Below, piece by piece: positions 17,580-26,615 of a stretch of 47,742 nt of DNA (the first letter of the stretch is position 1; each line of letters starts with the position of its first letter). This DNA is from Bacteroidales bacterium. Its GTDB lineage: Bacteria; Bacteroidota; Bacteroidia; Bacteroidales; UBA932. The notes under the pieces were generated by a model. That model made no database searches and was not told the origin of the DNA. It was given only the letters and a program-made list of their open reading frames with translations. The translations under genes and the position numbers were made by a program. The stretch is from positions 1 through 47,742 of the forward strand of contig JAFZQO010000016.1 in NCBI GenBank assembly GCA_017620335.1, read 5' to 3'.

Positions 17580-19052
17580 ATGATGTCTTTCCTCCTATAT
17601 GAAGGCAAGGTGGCGGTTGCGCTGCTCGTCTTTTACCTGTTCTACCGTTTCCTCCTGAGGAAGGAGACGTTCCACCGGTTCAACCGCATCGTGCTGGTGG
17701 GAACGGCCGTGCTCTCCTTCACCCTCCCGCTTTGCATCATCACCATACGTAAGCCCGTTCCTGACATGCCTGAAGTATATGCAGGTCCCGTGGAGGTCGC
17801 GGATGTGGCCGCCGGCCCGCTTGAGACCGCTCCACTGCCCTGGTGGCATACGGCGCTGACAATCATATACTTCGCCGGAGCGGCCTTTATCCTTGTCCGC
17901 TTGCTGGTGTCCATATTCTCCATACTCCGGATAGTCCGGAACGGAGAGAAGTCTTACGATGAGGATGGCTGCAGGGTCGTCGTAACTGAAAAGGACGTCG
18001 AGCCGTTCAGCTGGATGAGATACATAGTCATGTCACGTAAGGACTGGGAGGGTCCCCATGCCGCGATTCTCGCCCATGAGAGAGCCCATATCCGCTACGG
18101 CCATTCGGCGGAGTTGCTGCTGGTGGACGTATTCTCATCGCTGCAATGGTTCAACCCCGCCATATGGATGCTCCGCTCGGACCTTCAGGAACTCCACGAG
18201 TTCGAAGCGGACGATGCCGTCCTGCGCAGCGGCGTCAATCTCAGGAGTTATCAGTATCTGCTAATAAAGAAAGCTGTCGGCAAGAGCGGCTACTCAGTGG
18301 CCAACAGCTTCAATCACAGTATCCTTAAAAACCGTATCAAAATGATGTCAAAGACCAAATCCCCCCTTCGAAAGGGGCTGCGGGCGCTCTACCTGCTCCC
18401 GCTTCTGTGCCTGGGGCTCGTCCTCCAGTCCAAGACCGTTTATGTCCCAGAGGACAGCGAATCCGGATCCGCTGCCATCACGGGCCTCATGCCTGACGGA
18501 TCCGGTACGCTTATCATCCTCCGTCAGCCCTGGGGTGATGAAAAAGAGATCACCCTGGAAGAATACAACCAGCTTGACGAAGGCAAGATCAGATCCCTGG
18601 AGCTTTTGAAAGAAGCGGCCGCAAGGGATAAATATGGAGAAAAGGCTGCGAACGGAGTGATAGTCATCACCCTTAAGATGCCCCAGGAACTGAATGAAAT
18701 AGTCGTGATCCGCTATGATGACGATGACGGCCCCGTCCCGTTCCAGCTTGCCAATCCCGACAAGATGCCTTCATTCCAGGGCGGCGACATGAACGACTTC
18801 TCCCGCTGGCTGAACCGGCAGATCACCGTGCCGAAGAGCTGCAGACATTCCGGAACCATGAAGATAAAGTTCACGGTCGATACAAACGGCAACGTCAGGG
18901 ACGTCACGATCGCTGAAAGCGTCTGCGAGGAGCTGGATGCGCTGATGCTCGACATCGTCTCCAAGTCCCCTAAATGGGAGCCGGCGCGAGTCGCTGACGG
19001 AAGTCCTGTATCCCAGACACTTACCATCCCGGTAAAGTTCGTCGTGAGATAG
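17580..19052 (+). CDS. BlaR1-like M56 metallopeptidase with TonB-type C-terminal domain
   Basis: A 490-aa membrane protein. Transmembrane segments lie near 11-26, 35-57, 91-119 and 268-283. The gluzincin motif HERAH (166-170) and the downstream HEFEADD (206-212, likely third ligand E209) mark the M56 protease domain. Instead of the penicillin-binding sensor of BlaR1 it has two periplasmic parts: a stretch resembling the plug of SusC-type receptors (SLELLKEAAARDKYGEKAANG, about 339-359) and a TonB C-terminal-like domain (about 395-490, VTVPKSC-type start, KFTVDTNGNVRDVTIAES). It is the probable signal-transducing partner of the BlaI protein before it. Confidence 0.9.
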   Translation: MMSFLLYEGKVAVALLVFYLFYRFLLRKETFHRFNRIVLVGTAVLSFTLPLCIITIRKPVPDMPEVYAGPVEVADVAAGPLETAPLPWWHTALTIIYFAGAAFILVRLLVSIFSILRIVRNGEKSYDEDGCRVVVTEKDVEPFSWMRYIVMSRKDWEGPHAAILAHERAHIRYGHSAELLLVDVFSSLQWFNPAIWMLRSDLQELHEFEADDAVLRSGVNLRSYQYLLIKKAVGKSGYSVANSFNHSILKNRIKMMSKTKSPLRKGLRALYLLPLLCLGLVLQSKTVYVPEDSESGSAAITGLMPDGSGTLIILRQPWGDEKEITLEEYNQLDEGKIRSLELLKEAAARDKYGEKAANGVIVITLKMPQELNEIVVIRYDDDDGPVPFQLANPDKMPSFQGGDMNDFSRWLNRQITVPKSCRHSGTMKIKFTVDTNGNVRDVTIAESVCEELDALMLDIVSKSPKWEPARVADGSPVSQTLTIPVKFVVR

Positions 19053-19055
19053 AAA

Positions 19056-20462
19056 TCATTCATCCCTATTCTTATGGAACAGGCTGACGAGGACCGTTCC
19101 GAGGATGCCGGCACAGAGCGAGCCCATCAGCACCGCGATCTTGCCGGCATCACGCATATGAAGCATGATGTCCGCAGGCTGGTCGCCGAATGAGAGGGTG
19201 TCCACGAATATCGACATCGTGAAACCGATGCCGCCCAGGCAGGCGACCGCGAAAAGCATCTTCCAGGTCGCCTTCGCCGGCATCTCCCCTACCTTGAACT
19301 TGATAGCCAGCCAGCTTGCGAGGGTGATTCCGACAGGTTTTCCGAGGAGGAGACCCAAAAAGATTCCCATCCCTGCCCCTCCAAGTATCGGATCTACATG
19401 GAACACGTTGAAATATGACAGGTCGGTTATCTCGACACCGGCGTTGGCAAGTGCGAATATGGGCATTATCAGGAAGTTGACCCAAGGCGAGAGGGCATGC
19501 TCCACGCGGTAGCTCATGTCCATGGAACCGTTGCAGACCTTAGACAGTTCGTGGAGGGAACGTCGCTGAGGTCCGTTGGGGAAAGCCGTGGGGCTGATGT
19601 GCTTCTCCCACCCGTCAATCCTGGCGTTGTAAATGGCGCGTTTATGGAAGAAATACGACTTGTTGTAACGCGGTTTGACGGGAATGAGGAAAGCCATTAC
19701 CACGCCCGACATGGTGGCATGGATTCCGGAATAGTAGAACAGTATCCAAACAAGGACCGCCAGGAAGAGATAAGGCGCCATCCGCTTCTCTCCCAACCTC
19801 CTGAGTATCAGCGTCAGGATCACTATGCACAAGGCGATGGCCAAAAGGCCAAGGTTGACGGTTCCTCCATAAAAGAGCGCTACCACGAGGATGGCGATGA
19901 GATCATCGGCAATCGCCAAGGCCGTCAGGAACACCTTCAAGGAGATCGGGACCTTGTCTCCGAGTACTGACATGATACACACCGCGAATGCGATGTCTGT
20001 AGCCGTCGGGATGCCCCAGCCGGATGCCGCGGCAGTGCCATGGTTTACCAGCGCGAAAATGAGGGCCGGCATGACGACGCCGCCAAAAGCCGCAATGACG
20101 GGGAGCATGGCCTTCTTGGTAGAAGACAGTTCTCCGTCCGCGATTTCGCGTTTGATCTCCAGTCCTACCGTAAAGAAGAATACGACCATCAGGATGTCGT
20201 TGATGAACTTCTCTATGGTCATGTCCCTTGGGAACAGGAAATCTATCTTCCCGTCCGGACTGGAGAAATGTATCTGAACTGCCGTCTCGAGGAAATCCCT
20301 GTAGAGTACTCTTGTGACCGGAAGGTTGGCAAGCAGCATGGCGACGATGACGCACGCCAGCAACAGGACCCCTTGGAACCAGGGTGCAGCTGACAGTTTC
20401 CTGGTGGAAGTACCGAACCTCTTGATTGTTTTATTCCATGTAAATATCGGTATGAGTCTCAT
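19056..20462 (-). CDS. nhaA: Na+/H+ antiporter NhaA
   Basis: A 468-aa polytopic inner-membrane antiporter exchanging Na+ (or Li+) for H+. The ion-binding aspartate pair is ADD at 186-187, the unwound helix motif TATDIAF at 153-159 is intact, and VFFFTVGLEIKREIADGELS (95-114) is the conserved helix 2-3 segment. It is longer than E. coli NhaA (388 aa), mainly through an N-terminal tail and a loop near residues 270-310, as in other Bacteroidota members. It is convergent with the BlaR1-like gene, 3 bp apart. Confidence 0.96.
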   Translation of the reverse strand: MRLIPIFTWNKTIKRFGTSTRKLSAAPWFQGVLLLACVIVAMLLANLPVTRVLYRDFLETAVQIHFSSPDGKIDFLFPRDMTIEKFINDILMVVFFFTVGLEIKREIADGELSSTKKAMLPVIAAFGGVVMPALIFALVNHGTAAASGWGIPTATDIAFAVCIMSVLGDKVPISLKVFLTALAIADDLIAILVVALFYGGTVNLGLLAIALCIVILTLILRRLGEKRMAPYLFLAVLVWILFYYSGIHATMSGVVMAFLIPVKPRYNKSYFFHKRAIYNARIDGWEKHISPTAFPNGPQRRSLHELSKVCNGSMDMSYRVEHALSPWVNFLIMPIFALANAGVEITDLSYFNVFHVDPILGGAGMGIFLGLLLGKPVGITLASWLAIKFKVGEMPAKATWKMLFAVACLGGIGFTMSIFVDTLSFGDQPADIMLHMRDAGKIAVLMGSLCAGILGTVLVSLFHKNRDE

Positions 20463-20488
20463 CTGTCTTACAATCTTTTCAAATCATG

Positions 20489-20523
20489 CAAAGATAGGGA
20501 GAATCGCGCGTATTAATGACAAA
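20489..20523 (-). promoter_or_regulatory. nhaA promoter
   Basis: The minus strand has -7 TATCTTTG (20496-20489) and a possible -33 TTTG (20523-20520) with a 23-nt spacer, longer than the usual 19-21. The upstream end overlaps the T run of the kbl terminator. Confidence 0.5.
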
Positions 20524-20562
20524 AAACCGCGCAAAAGAGTATCATTGGCCCTTTCTGCGCGG
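20521..20562 (-). terminator. Intrinsic terminator of kbl
   Basis: On the minus strand CCGCGCA (20562-20556) and TGCGCGG (20533-20527) form a 7-bp stem, extended by an imperfect AAAG/CTTT pairing inside, and are followed by six T (20526-20521). It lies 40 nt after the kbl stop codon. Confidence 0.75.
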
Positions 20563-20602
20563 ATAATCAATCGCTTTTCGAGTGTAGGTCCGGAAAGCAT
20601 GA

Positions 20603-21793
20603 CTAGGCTATGACACCTAGTTCACGGCCGACCTTGACGAAGGCGGCGACGGCGCGGTCGAGCTGTTCCCGCTCGTGCGCGGCGGACAGCTGCACGCGGA
20701 TGCGTGCCTGTCCCTTCGGCACTACCGGATAGTAGAAGCCTGTCACGAAGATCCCCTCCTCAGCCATCTTGGCGGCGAAACGCTGCGAGAGCGGGGCGTC
20801 GTAAAGCATGACGGCGCAGATGGCGGACTGGGTGGGCTTGATGTCGAAGCCCGCGGCGATCATCCTGTCGCGGAAGTAGTCTACATTTTTCTGCAGCTTG
20901 GTATGGAGGTCGTCGCTCTCGGCGAGGATGTTGAAGGTCTCGAGCGCGGCGGCGACGATCATAGGCGGCAGCGAGTTAGAGAAGAGATACGGGCGGGAAC
21001 GCTGGCGGAGCATGTCGATGATCTCCTTGCGGCCGGTGGTGAAGCCGCCGACGGCGCCGCCGAAAGCCTTTCCGAGGGTTCCGGTGTGGATGTCGATGCG
21101 TCCATAGCAATCGAACTGCTCGGCTACGCCGCGGCCGGTCGGGCCGACCACGCCGGCGGAGTGGCTCTCGTCGACCATCACCAGGGCGTCATACTTCTCG
21201 GCCAGGTCGCAAATCCTGTCCATCGGAGCCACATTGCCGTCCATGGAGAACACCCCGTCCGTCACGATGATGCGGTGGCGCTGCACCTGAGCCTGCTTGA
21301 GGCAGTTCTCGAGGTCGTCCATGTCGGCGTTGGCATAGCGGTAGCGTACGGCCTTGCAGAGGCGGACTCCGTCAATGATGGAGGCATGGTTCAGCGAATC
21401 TGAGATGATGGCATCCTCAGCGTTGAACAGGGGCTCGAACACTCCCCCGTTGGCGTCGAAGCAGGAAGCGTAAAGGATGGTGTCCTCGGTATGGAAATAC
21501 TCCGAGACGGCTTTCTCCAGCTTCTTATGCATGTCCTGTGTGCCGCAGATGAAACGCACGGACGACATGCCGTATCCACGTATGTCCATCATCTTCTTCG
21601 CCGCCTCGATCAGACGGGAGTTGTCGGCGAGGCCGAGATAGTTGTTGGCGCAGAAATTGAGTGCCTTCGAGCCGTCTTCGAGGGTTATCTCGGCGGACTG
21701 GGCGGAGGCGATATTGCGTTCCCTTTTATACAGGCCGGCGGCCTCGATGGAGGCGAGTTCGTCGGCGAGGAATTTTTGGAAAGTACCGTACAT
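20603..21793 (-). CDS. kbl: Glycine C-acetyltransferase (2-amino-3-ketobutyrate CoA ligase)
   Basis: A 396-aa PLP-dependent alpha-oxoamine synthase. FCANNYLGLADN, the DESHSAGVVGPTGRG motif and the Schiff-base lysine in TGTLGKAFGGAVGG are all present; length matches E. coli Kbl (398). It cleaves 2-amino-3-ketobutyrate with CoA to glycine and acetyl-CoA, the second step of threonine degradation. The first enzyme, threonine dehydrogenase, is encoded divergently next door, across an intergenic region of 98 bp holding promoters for both. Confidence 0.95.
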   Translation of the reverse strand: MYGTFQKFLADELASIEAAGLYKRERNIASAQSAEITLEDGSKALNFCANNYLGLADNSRLIEAAKKMMDIRGYGMSSVRFICGTQDMHKKLEKAVSEYFHTEDTILYASCFDANGGVFEPLFNAEDAIISDSLNHASIIDGVRLCKAVRYRYANADMDDLENCLKQAQVQRHRIIVTDGVFSMDGNVAPMDRICDLAEKYDALVMVDESHSAGVVGPTGRGVAEQFDCYGRIDIHTGTLGKAFGGAVGGFTTGRKEIIDMLRQRSRPYLFSNSLPPMIVAAALETFNILAESDDLHTKLQKNVDYFRDRMIAAGFDIKPTQSAICAVMLYDAPLSQRFAAKMAEEGIFVTGFYYPVVPKGQARIRVQLSAAHEREQLDRAVAAFVKVGRELGVIA

Positions 21794-21828
21794 ATTTTAG
21801 TTTTTTAAATCGTTGCAATAAAGTCTTA

Positions 21829-21866
21829 CAAAATTAAGTTTTTTTCGATAATTCAAAGTAAATTTG
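21829..21866. promoter_or_regulatory. Divergent kbl / tdh promoters
   Basis: A minus-strand -7 box TAATTTTG (21836-21829) serves kbl, with a possible TTTG at 21857-21854 at a short 17-nt spacing. A plus-strand -7 box TAAATTTG (21859-21866) serves tdh, whose ATG is 25 nt further on. The two start regions nearly abut, so one regulator could control both arms of threonine catabolism (inference). Confidence 0.6.
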
Positions 21867-21891
21867 CAACGCTTTTTAAAGTGACCACATA

Positions 21892-22872
21892 ATGAAGAAC
21901 ATTCTTGTAATCGGGTCCACCGGACAGATAGGATCCGAACTTACGATGAAACTCCGCCACGACCTTCCGGGAGGCGTGACAGTGGCAGGATACATCCCCG
22001 GATCGGAACCAAAGGGCAAGCTGCTGACCAGCGGACCGGCCGAGGTGGCGAACGTCACCAACGCCCAGCAGATAGCCGACATCGTGGACAAGTACGACAT
22101 CGACACCATATACAACCTGGCAGCCCTCCTTTCCGCCACTGCGGAACGCAGGCCCCTCCTGGCCTGGGACATCCAGATGAACGGCCTCCTCAATATCCTC
22201 GAGATAGCCCGCGAGAAGCACGTGGCCGTCTTCACCCCCAGTTCCATCGGTTCTTTCGGCCCCAGCACGCCGCACGACAACACTCCCCAGGACACCATCC
22301 AGCGCCCTACCTCGATGTACGGTGTGACCAAGGTCGCCACGGAGCTACTGAGCGATTATTACTATACCAAATACGGCGTGGACACGCGCTCGGTGCGCTT
22401 CCCCGGCCTGATCTCTTACACAACGCCCCCGGGCGGCGGCACCACCGACTACGCCGTCGAGGTGTTCTACGCAGCCGTCAAGGGCGAGGAGTTCATTTGC
22501 CCCATCGCCCCCGGCACATACATGGACATGATGTACATGCCGGATGCCCTGCAGGCGGCGGTTGACATCATGCGCGCGAGGCCCCAGTACCTCAAGCACC
22601 GCAACTCCTTCAACATCGCGGCCATGAGCTTCGAGCCGGAAGAACTGTTCGCGGCCATCCGCAAGCGCATCCCCTCGCTGAAGGTGCGCTACCAGGTCGA
22701 CCCGGTGCGCCAGGCCATCGCAGACTCATGGCCGGACCGCATGGACGACATCTGCGCCCGCAAGGAATGGGGCTGGTCGCACTCGTACGACCTCGACGAC
22801 ATGGTCGACGACATGATCAGGAACCTCCGCATAAAATTCGGCATCGAGGACCCTCTGAAAATCAAAGACTGA
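21892..22872 (+). CDS. tdh: NAD-dependent epimerase-type L-threonine 3-dehydrogenase
   Basis: A 326-aa extended short-chain dehydrogenase. The Rossmann motif GSTGQIG is at 8-14, TPSSIGSFGPSTP and the catalytic YGVTKVATELL follow, and PGTYMDMMYMPDAL is the substrate-side motif of UDP-galactose epimerase-like threonine dehydrogenases. It oxidises threonine to 2-amino-3-ketobutyrate, the substrate of Kbl encoded on the other side of the shared promoter region. ftcD starts 5 nt after its stop, so it leads the histidine-utilisation operon. Function is inferred from family resemblance plus the kbl neighbour. Confidence 0.9.
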   Translation: MKNILVIGSTGQIGSELTMKLRHDLPGGVTVAGYIPGSEPKGKLLTSGPAEVANVTNAQQIADIVDKYDIDTIYNLAALLSATAERRPLLAWDIQMNGLLNILEIAREKHVAVFTPSSIGSFGPSTPHDNTPQDTIQRPTSMYGVTKVATELLSDYYYTKYGVDTRSVRFPGLISYTTPPGGGTTDYAVEVFYAAVKGEEFICPIAPGTYMDMMYMPDALQAAVDIMRARPQYLKHRNSFNIAAMSFEPEELFAAIRKRIPSLKVRYQVDPVRQAIADSWPDRMDDICARKEWGWSHSYDLDDMVDDMIRNLRIKFGIEDPLKIKD

Positions 22873-22877
22873 CAATC

Positions 22878-24584
22878 ATGAAAAAGATCATCGAATGCGT
22901 CCCCAACTACAGCGAGGGACGCGACCCCAAGATAATAGACGGCATAGTCGGAGCCATCGCTTCCGTCGAAGGCGTCAAGGTCCTCAACGTGGACCCCGGA
23001 CAGGCCACCAACCGCACAGTAGTCACTTTCGTGGGTGAACCCGGACCAGTCGTCGAGGCGGCTTTCCGCGGAGCGGAGAAGGCGAAGGAACTCATCGACA
23101 TGCGTAAGCACCACGGCGCGCACCCGCGCTCGGGTTCTACCGACGTCCTGCCCCTCATCCCTGTCTCCGGCATCACCCTGGAGGAATGCGCCGTCCTTGC
23201 GCGCGGGCTTGCTGAGAGGATGTACAAGGAGCTTGGCATCCCCTGCTACTGCTACGAAGCCGCAGCCTTCAAGCCTGAAAGGAAGAACCTCGCGGTCTGC
23301 CGCGCAGGTGAATACGAAGCACTGCCGGAGAAGATGGCGGATCCGGAGAGGAAACCTGACTTCGGAGGGGAATATGACGAGACCGTCGCCCGTACCGGCG
23401 CGTCGAATGTAGGAGCGCGCAACTTCCTTGTAGCGGTGAATTTCAACCTCAACACCACTTCTGTGAGAAGGGCCATGTCCGTGGCATTCGACGTGCGCGA
23501 GAAAGGGCGCAAGGCCCGCGAGGGCGGCTCCCTTACGGGGAAATTGCTGAAAGATGCCGACGGAAACCAGATCTGGATCCCCGGCACCCTCAAGGGCTGC
23601 AAGGCAATCGGCTGGTACATAGACGAATACGGCATCGCACAGGTGTCGATGAACATCACCGACATCGATGCCACTCCCCTGCATAAGGCCTTCGAAGAGG
23701 TGTGCAGGGCGGCGGCCGCAAGAGGGCTGCGCGTAACCGGGACCGAGATCGTCGGTCTCGTGCCGAAACGCGTGCTCATAGAGGCCGGCCGCTTCTATCT
23801 GGAGAAACAGCAGAGGTCGCTGGGCATCTCCGAGGATGAGATCATCAAGATAGCCGTCAAGTCAATGTCACTCGACGACCTCAGGCCCTACGATCCCAAG
23901 GAGAAGGTGATCGAATATCTGATGGAGGACGAAGCCGCAAAGGCCGTCTCGGAGAAGCTGGTCCGCATGAGCGTCAGGGATTTCGCGCGGGAGACCGCGT
24001 CGGAGTCGCCCGCGCCGGGCGGCGGCTCCGTTTCCGCCGCCATGGGCGCTTTCGGCGCGGCGTTGGCGACTATGGTCGCCAACCTCTCCGCGCACAAGCG
24101 CGGCTGGGACGACCGCTGGAAGGAATTCTCCGACATCGCGGAGAAGGGACAGGCAGTGATGAACGAACTGGTGGCGCTCGTCGACGAGGACACCGCTGCG
24201 TTCAACAGGATAATGGATGCACTAGGACTCCCTAAGGGCACGCCGGAAGAGAAGGCGGCCCGTGCAGCGGCCCTCGAAGAGGCCACGCTGTACGCCGCCA
24301 CGGTGCCGCTGAAGACCATGGAGGCCTCGCTGAAGGCGCTTCCGCTCGCGCTGGAGATGGCCCGCAAGGGCAATCCCGCGTCGGCCTCGGATGCCGGCGT
24401 GGCGGCCCTTGCCGCCCTGGCCGCTCTCCGCGGCGCCGCGCTCAACGTTCGGATCAACGCAGCGGGTCTGGCCGACAAGTCGGCCGCCGCCCCGCTGCTC
24501 GCCCGCGCCGACGAGATAATCGCCGAAGGCACAGCCCTCCAGGCCCAGGTACTAGAAGAGGTTGACAAACATATTGGAGAATAA
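22878..24584 (+). CDS. ftcD: Bifunctional glutamate formimidoyltransferase / formimidoyl-THF cyclodeaminase
   Basis: A 568-aa fusion of two enzymes. Residues 1-330 are the formimidoyltransferase (IECVPNYSEGRDPKII at the start; HHGAHPRSGSTDVLPLIP with the histidine motif; NFNLNTT). Residues about 365-568 are the cyclodeaminase (FARETASESPAPGGGSVSA, an all-helical domain). It passes the formimino group of formiminoglutamate to tetrahydrofolate and then releases ammonia to give methenyl-THF. The ATG at 22878 gives the family N-terminus; the reading frame is open further upstream inside tdh but that is not coding. hutU follows after 9 bp. Confidence 0.96.
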   Translation: MKKIIECVPNYSEGRDPKIIDGIVGAIASVEGVKVLNVDPGQATNRTVVTFVGEPGPVVEAAFRGAEKAKELIDMRKHHGAHPRSGSTDVLPLIPVSGITLEECAVLARGLAERMYKELGIPCYCYEAAAFKPERKNLAVCRAGEYEALPEKMADPERKPDFGGEYDETVARTGASNVGARNFLVAVNFNLNTTSVRRAMSVAFDVREKGRKAREGGSLTGKLLKDADGNQIWIPGTLKGCKAIGWYIDEYGIAQVSMNITDIDATPLHKAFEEVCRAAAARGLRVTGTEIVGLVPKRVLIEAGRFYLEKQQRSLGISEDEIIKIAVKSMSLDDLRPYDPKEKVIEYLMEDEAAKAVSEKLVRMSVRDFARETASESPAPGGGSVSAAMGAFGAALATMVANLSAHKRGWDDRWKEFSDIAEKGQAVMNELVALVDEDTAAFNRIMDALGLPKGTPEEKAARAAALEEATLYAATVPLKTMEASLKALPLALEMARKGNPASASDAGVAALAALAALRGAALNVRINAAGLADKSAAAPLLARADEIIAEGTALQAQVLEEVDKHIGE

Positions 24585-24593
24585 CCAAATTAT

Positions 24594-26615
24594 ATGAACC
24601 GATTCCAGGAAGAGATACTGGCCGGAATTCCGGCGGAACTGCCGGAGGCAAGGCCGTATGACGAAAGCGTCAACCACGCCCCGAAACGCAAGGACATCCT
24701 CACCAAGGAACAGAAGGTCCTGGCGATCAGAAACGCCCTGAGGTATTTCCCGGAGGAGCATCATGCTGTCCTCGCGAGTGAATTCGCGGAGGAACTGCGC
24801 CTCTACGGCCGCATCTATATGTACCGCTTCCGTCCTTCGTACGAGATGTATGCCCGGCCCATAGACGAGTATCCCGCGAAGAGCCGTCAGGCCGCCGCCA
24901 TCATGGCCATGATACAGAACAACCTCGACCCCAGGGTGGCCCAGCATCCGCACGAGCTCATCATTTACGGCGGCAACGGCGCCATTTTCCAGAACTGGGC
25001 CCAGTACCGCCTGACGATGCAGTATCTCGCCACCATGACAGACGAGCAGACGCTCGCGATGTATTCCGGCCATCCGATGGGATTGTTCCCCTCGCACAAG
25101 GATGCCCCGCGCGTCATCGTGACCAACGGAATGGTGATTCCTAACTACTCCAAACCCGACGACTGGGAGCGTTTCAACGCCCTCGGAGTCTCCCAATACG
25201 GCCAGATGACCGCCGGCTCCTACATGTACATAGGCCCTCAGGGCATCGTTCACGGCACCACCATCACCGTCATGAACGCCGCTCGCAAGCAACTGAAAAA
25301 GAAGGGATTGAGCGGGGACGACCGCAGCGGGATGCTATTCGTCACGGCGGGTCTGGGCGGCATGTCGGGCGCCCAGCCTAAGGCCGGCAACATCGCCGGA
25401 GTCGTCAGCGTGACCGCCGAGATCAACCCCCTGGCCGCCCGCAAGCGTTACGAACAGGGCTGGGTGGACGAACTCCACGAAGACCTGGATGAACTGATAC
25501 CGCGCATCAGGAAAGCCGTCGCAGACAAGGAGACCGTGTCCCTAGCATATGTCGGCAATGTCGTGGACCTCTGGGAACGCCTCGCCGACGAAGGAGTCCA
25601 TGTCGACCTCGGCTCCGACCAGACCTCGCTCCACAATCCCTGGGCCGGCGGCTACTACCCCGTCGGATACTCCCTGGAGGAGTCGAAGAGGATGATGGCG
25701 GCGGAGCCGGCGCACTTCAGGGAGGCCGTCCAGGCCTCCCTGCGCCGCCACGTCGCCGCCGTCAACCGCCTGGCTGACAGGGGGATGTATTTCTTCGACT
25801 ACGGCAACGCCTTCCTTCTTGAAAGCTCCCGCGCAGGCGCCGACGTGCTCAAGCCCGACGGCACCTTCCGCTATCCTTCCTACGTCCAGGACATCATGGG
25901 TCCGCTCTATTTCGACTACGGCTTCGGCCCCTTCCGCTGGGTCTGCATGAGCGAGGATCCGGAGGATCTCGCAAAGACGGACGCCATAGCCGTCAGGGTC
26001 CTTACGGAGATCGCCGCGACCGCCCCCGAGGAGATCGCCGGGCAGATGCGCGACAACATCCGCTGGATCGAGGAGGCTGGGCGGAACCACATCGTAGTGG
26101 GTTCCCAGGCCCGCATCCTATATGCTGATTGTGAAGGCCGCACCAAGATAGCCCTCGCCTTCAACGACGCCATCAGGAGCGGCGAAATCACCGCCCCCAT
26201 AGTACTCGGACGCGACCATCACGACGTCTCCGGCACGGATTCGCCTTTCCGCGAGACCTCAAACATTTATGACGGCTCGCAGTTCACCGCCGACATGGCC
26301 GTCCAGAACGTCATCGGCGACGCTTTCCGCGGCGCCACGTGGGTGTCCATCCACAACGGCGGAGGCGTCGGCTGGGGCGAAGTCATCAACGGCGGCTTCG
26401 GCATGGTCATCGACGGCTCGGAAGATTCTGCGCGGCACATCAGCGAAATGCTTTTCTGGGACGTCAACAACGGCATCGCCCGCCGTTCCTGGGCCCGCAA
26501 CAAGGGGGCCAGGATGGCCGCGGAGCGGGAAATGGCCCGCACTCCGGGTCTCAGGCTCACGCTCCCCTTCCTCGCAGACGAAGATAACATACTCAGAATA
26601 CTTGAATCGGAATGA
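24594..26615 (+). CDS. hutU: Urocanate hydratase (long form)
   Basis: A 673-aa enzyme, about 110 aa longer than the E. coli/Pseudomonas type and like the long form of Bacteroidota and eukaryotes. It converts urocanate to imidazolonepropionate using tightly bound NAD+. Conserved segments include IYGGNGAIFQNWAQY, YSGHPMGLFPSH, LFVTAGLGGMSGAQPKA (NAD-binding glycine-rich region), DQTSLHNP and the C-terminal GGVGWGEVINGGFGMVIDG. The stop overlaps the hutH start as ATGA (26612-26615). Confidence 0.96.
   Translation: MNRFQEEILAGIPAELPEARPYDESVNHAPKRKDILTKEQKVLAIRNALRYFPEEHHAVLASEFAEELRLYGRIYMYRFRPSYEMYARPIDEYPAKSRQAAAIMAMIQNNLDPRVAQHPHELIIYGGNGAIFQNWAQYRLTMQYLATMTDEQTLAMYSGHPMGLFPSHKDAPRVIVTNGMVIPNYSKPDDWERFNALGVSQYGQMTAGSYMYIGPQGIVHGTTITVMNAARKQLKKKGLSGDDRSGMLFVTAGLGGMSGAQPKAGNIAGVVSVTAEINPLAARKRYEQGWVDELHEDLDELIPRIRKAVADKETVSLAYVGNVVDLWERLADEGVHVDLGSDQTSLHNPWAGGYYPVGYSLEESKRMMAAEPAHFREAVQASLRRHVAAVNRLADRGMYFFDYGNAFLLESSRAGADVLKPDGTFRYPSYVQDIMGPLYFDYGFGPFRWVCMSEDPEDLAKTDAIAVRVLTEIAATAPEEIAGQMRDNIRWIEEAGRNHIVVGSQARILYADCEGRTKIALAFNDAIRSGEITAPIVLGRDHHDVSGTDSPFRETSNIYDGSQFTADMAVQNVIGDAFRGATWVSIHNGGGVGWGEVINGGFGMVIDGSEDSARHISEMLFWDVNNGIARRSWARNKGARMAAEREMARTPGLRLTLPFLADEDNILRILESE

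Noticed and set aside
17580-19052. Beta-lactam resistance regulator in the strict sense
   Set aside because: No penicillin-binding sensor domain is present and no beta-lactamase gene is nearby; only the repressor/protease architecture is shared.
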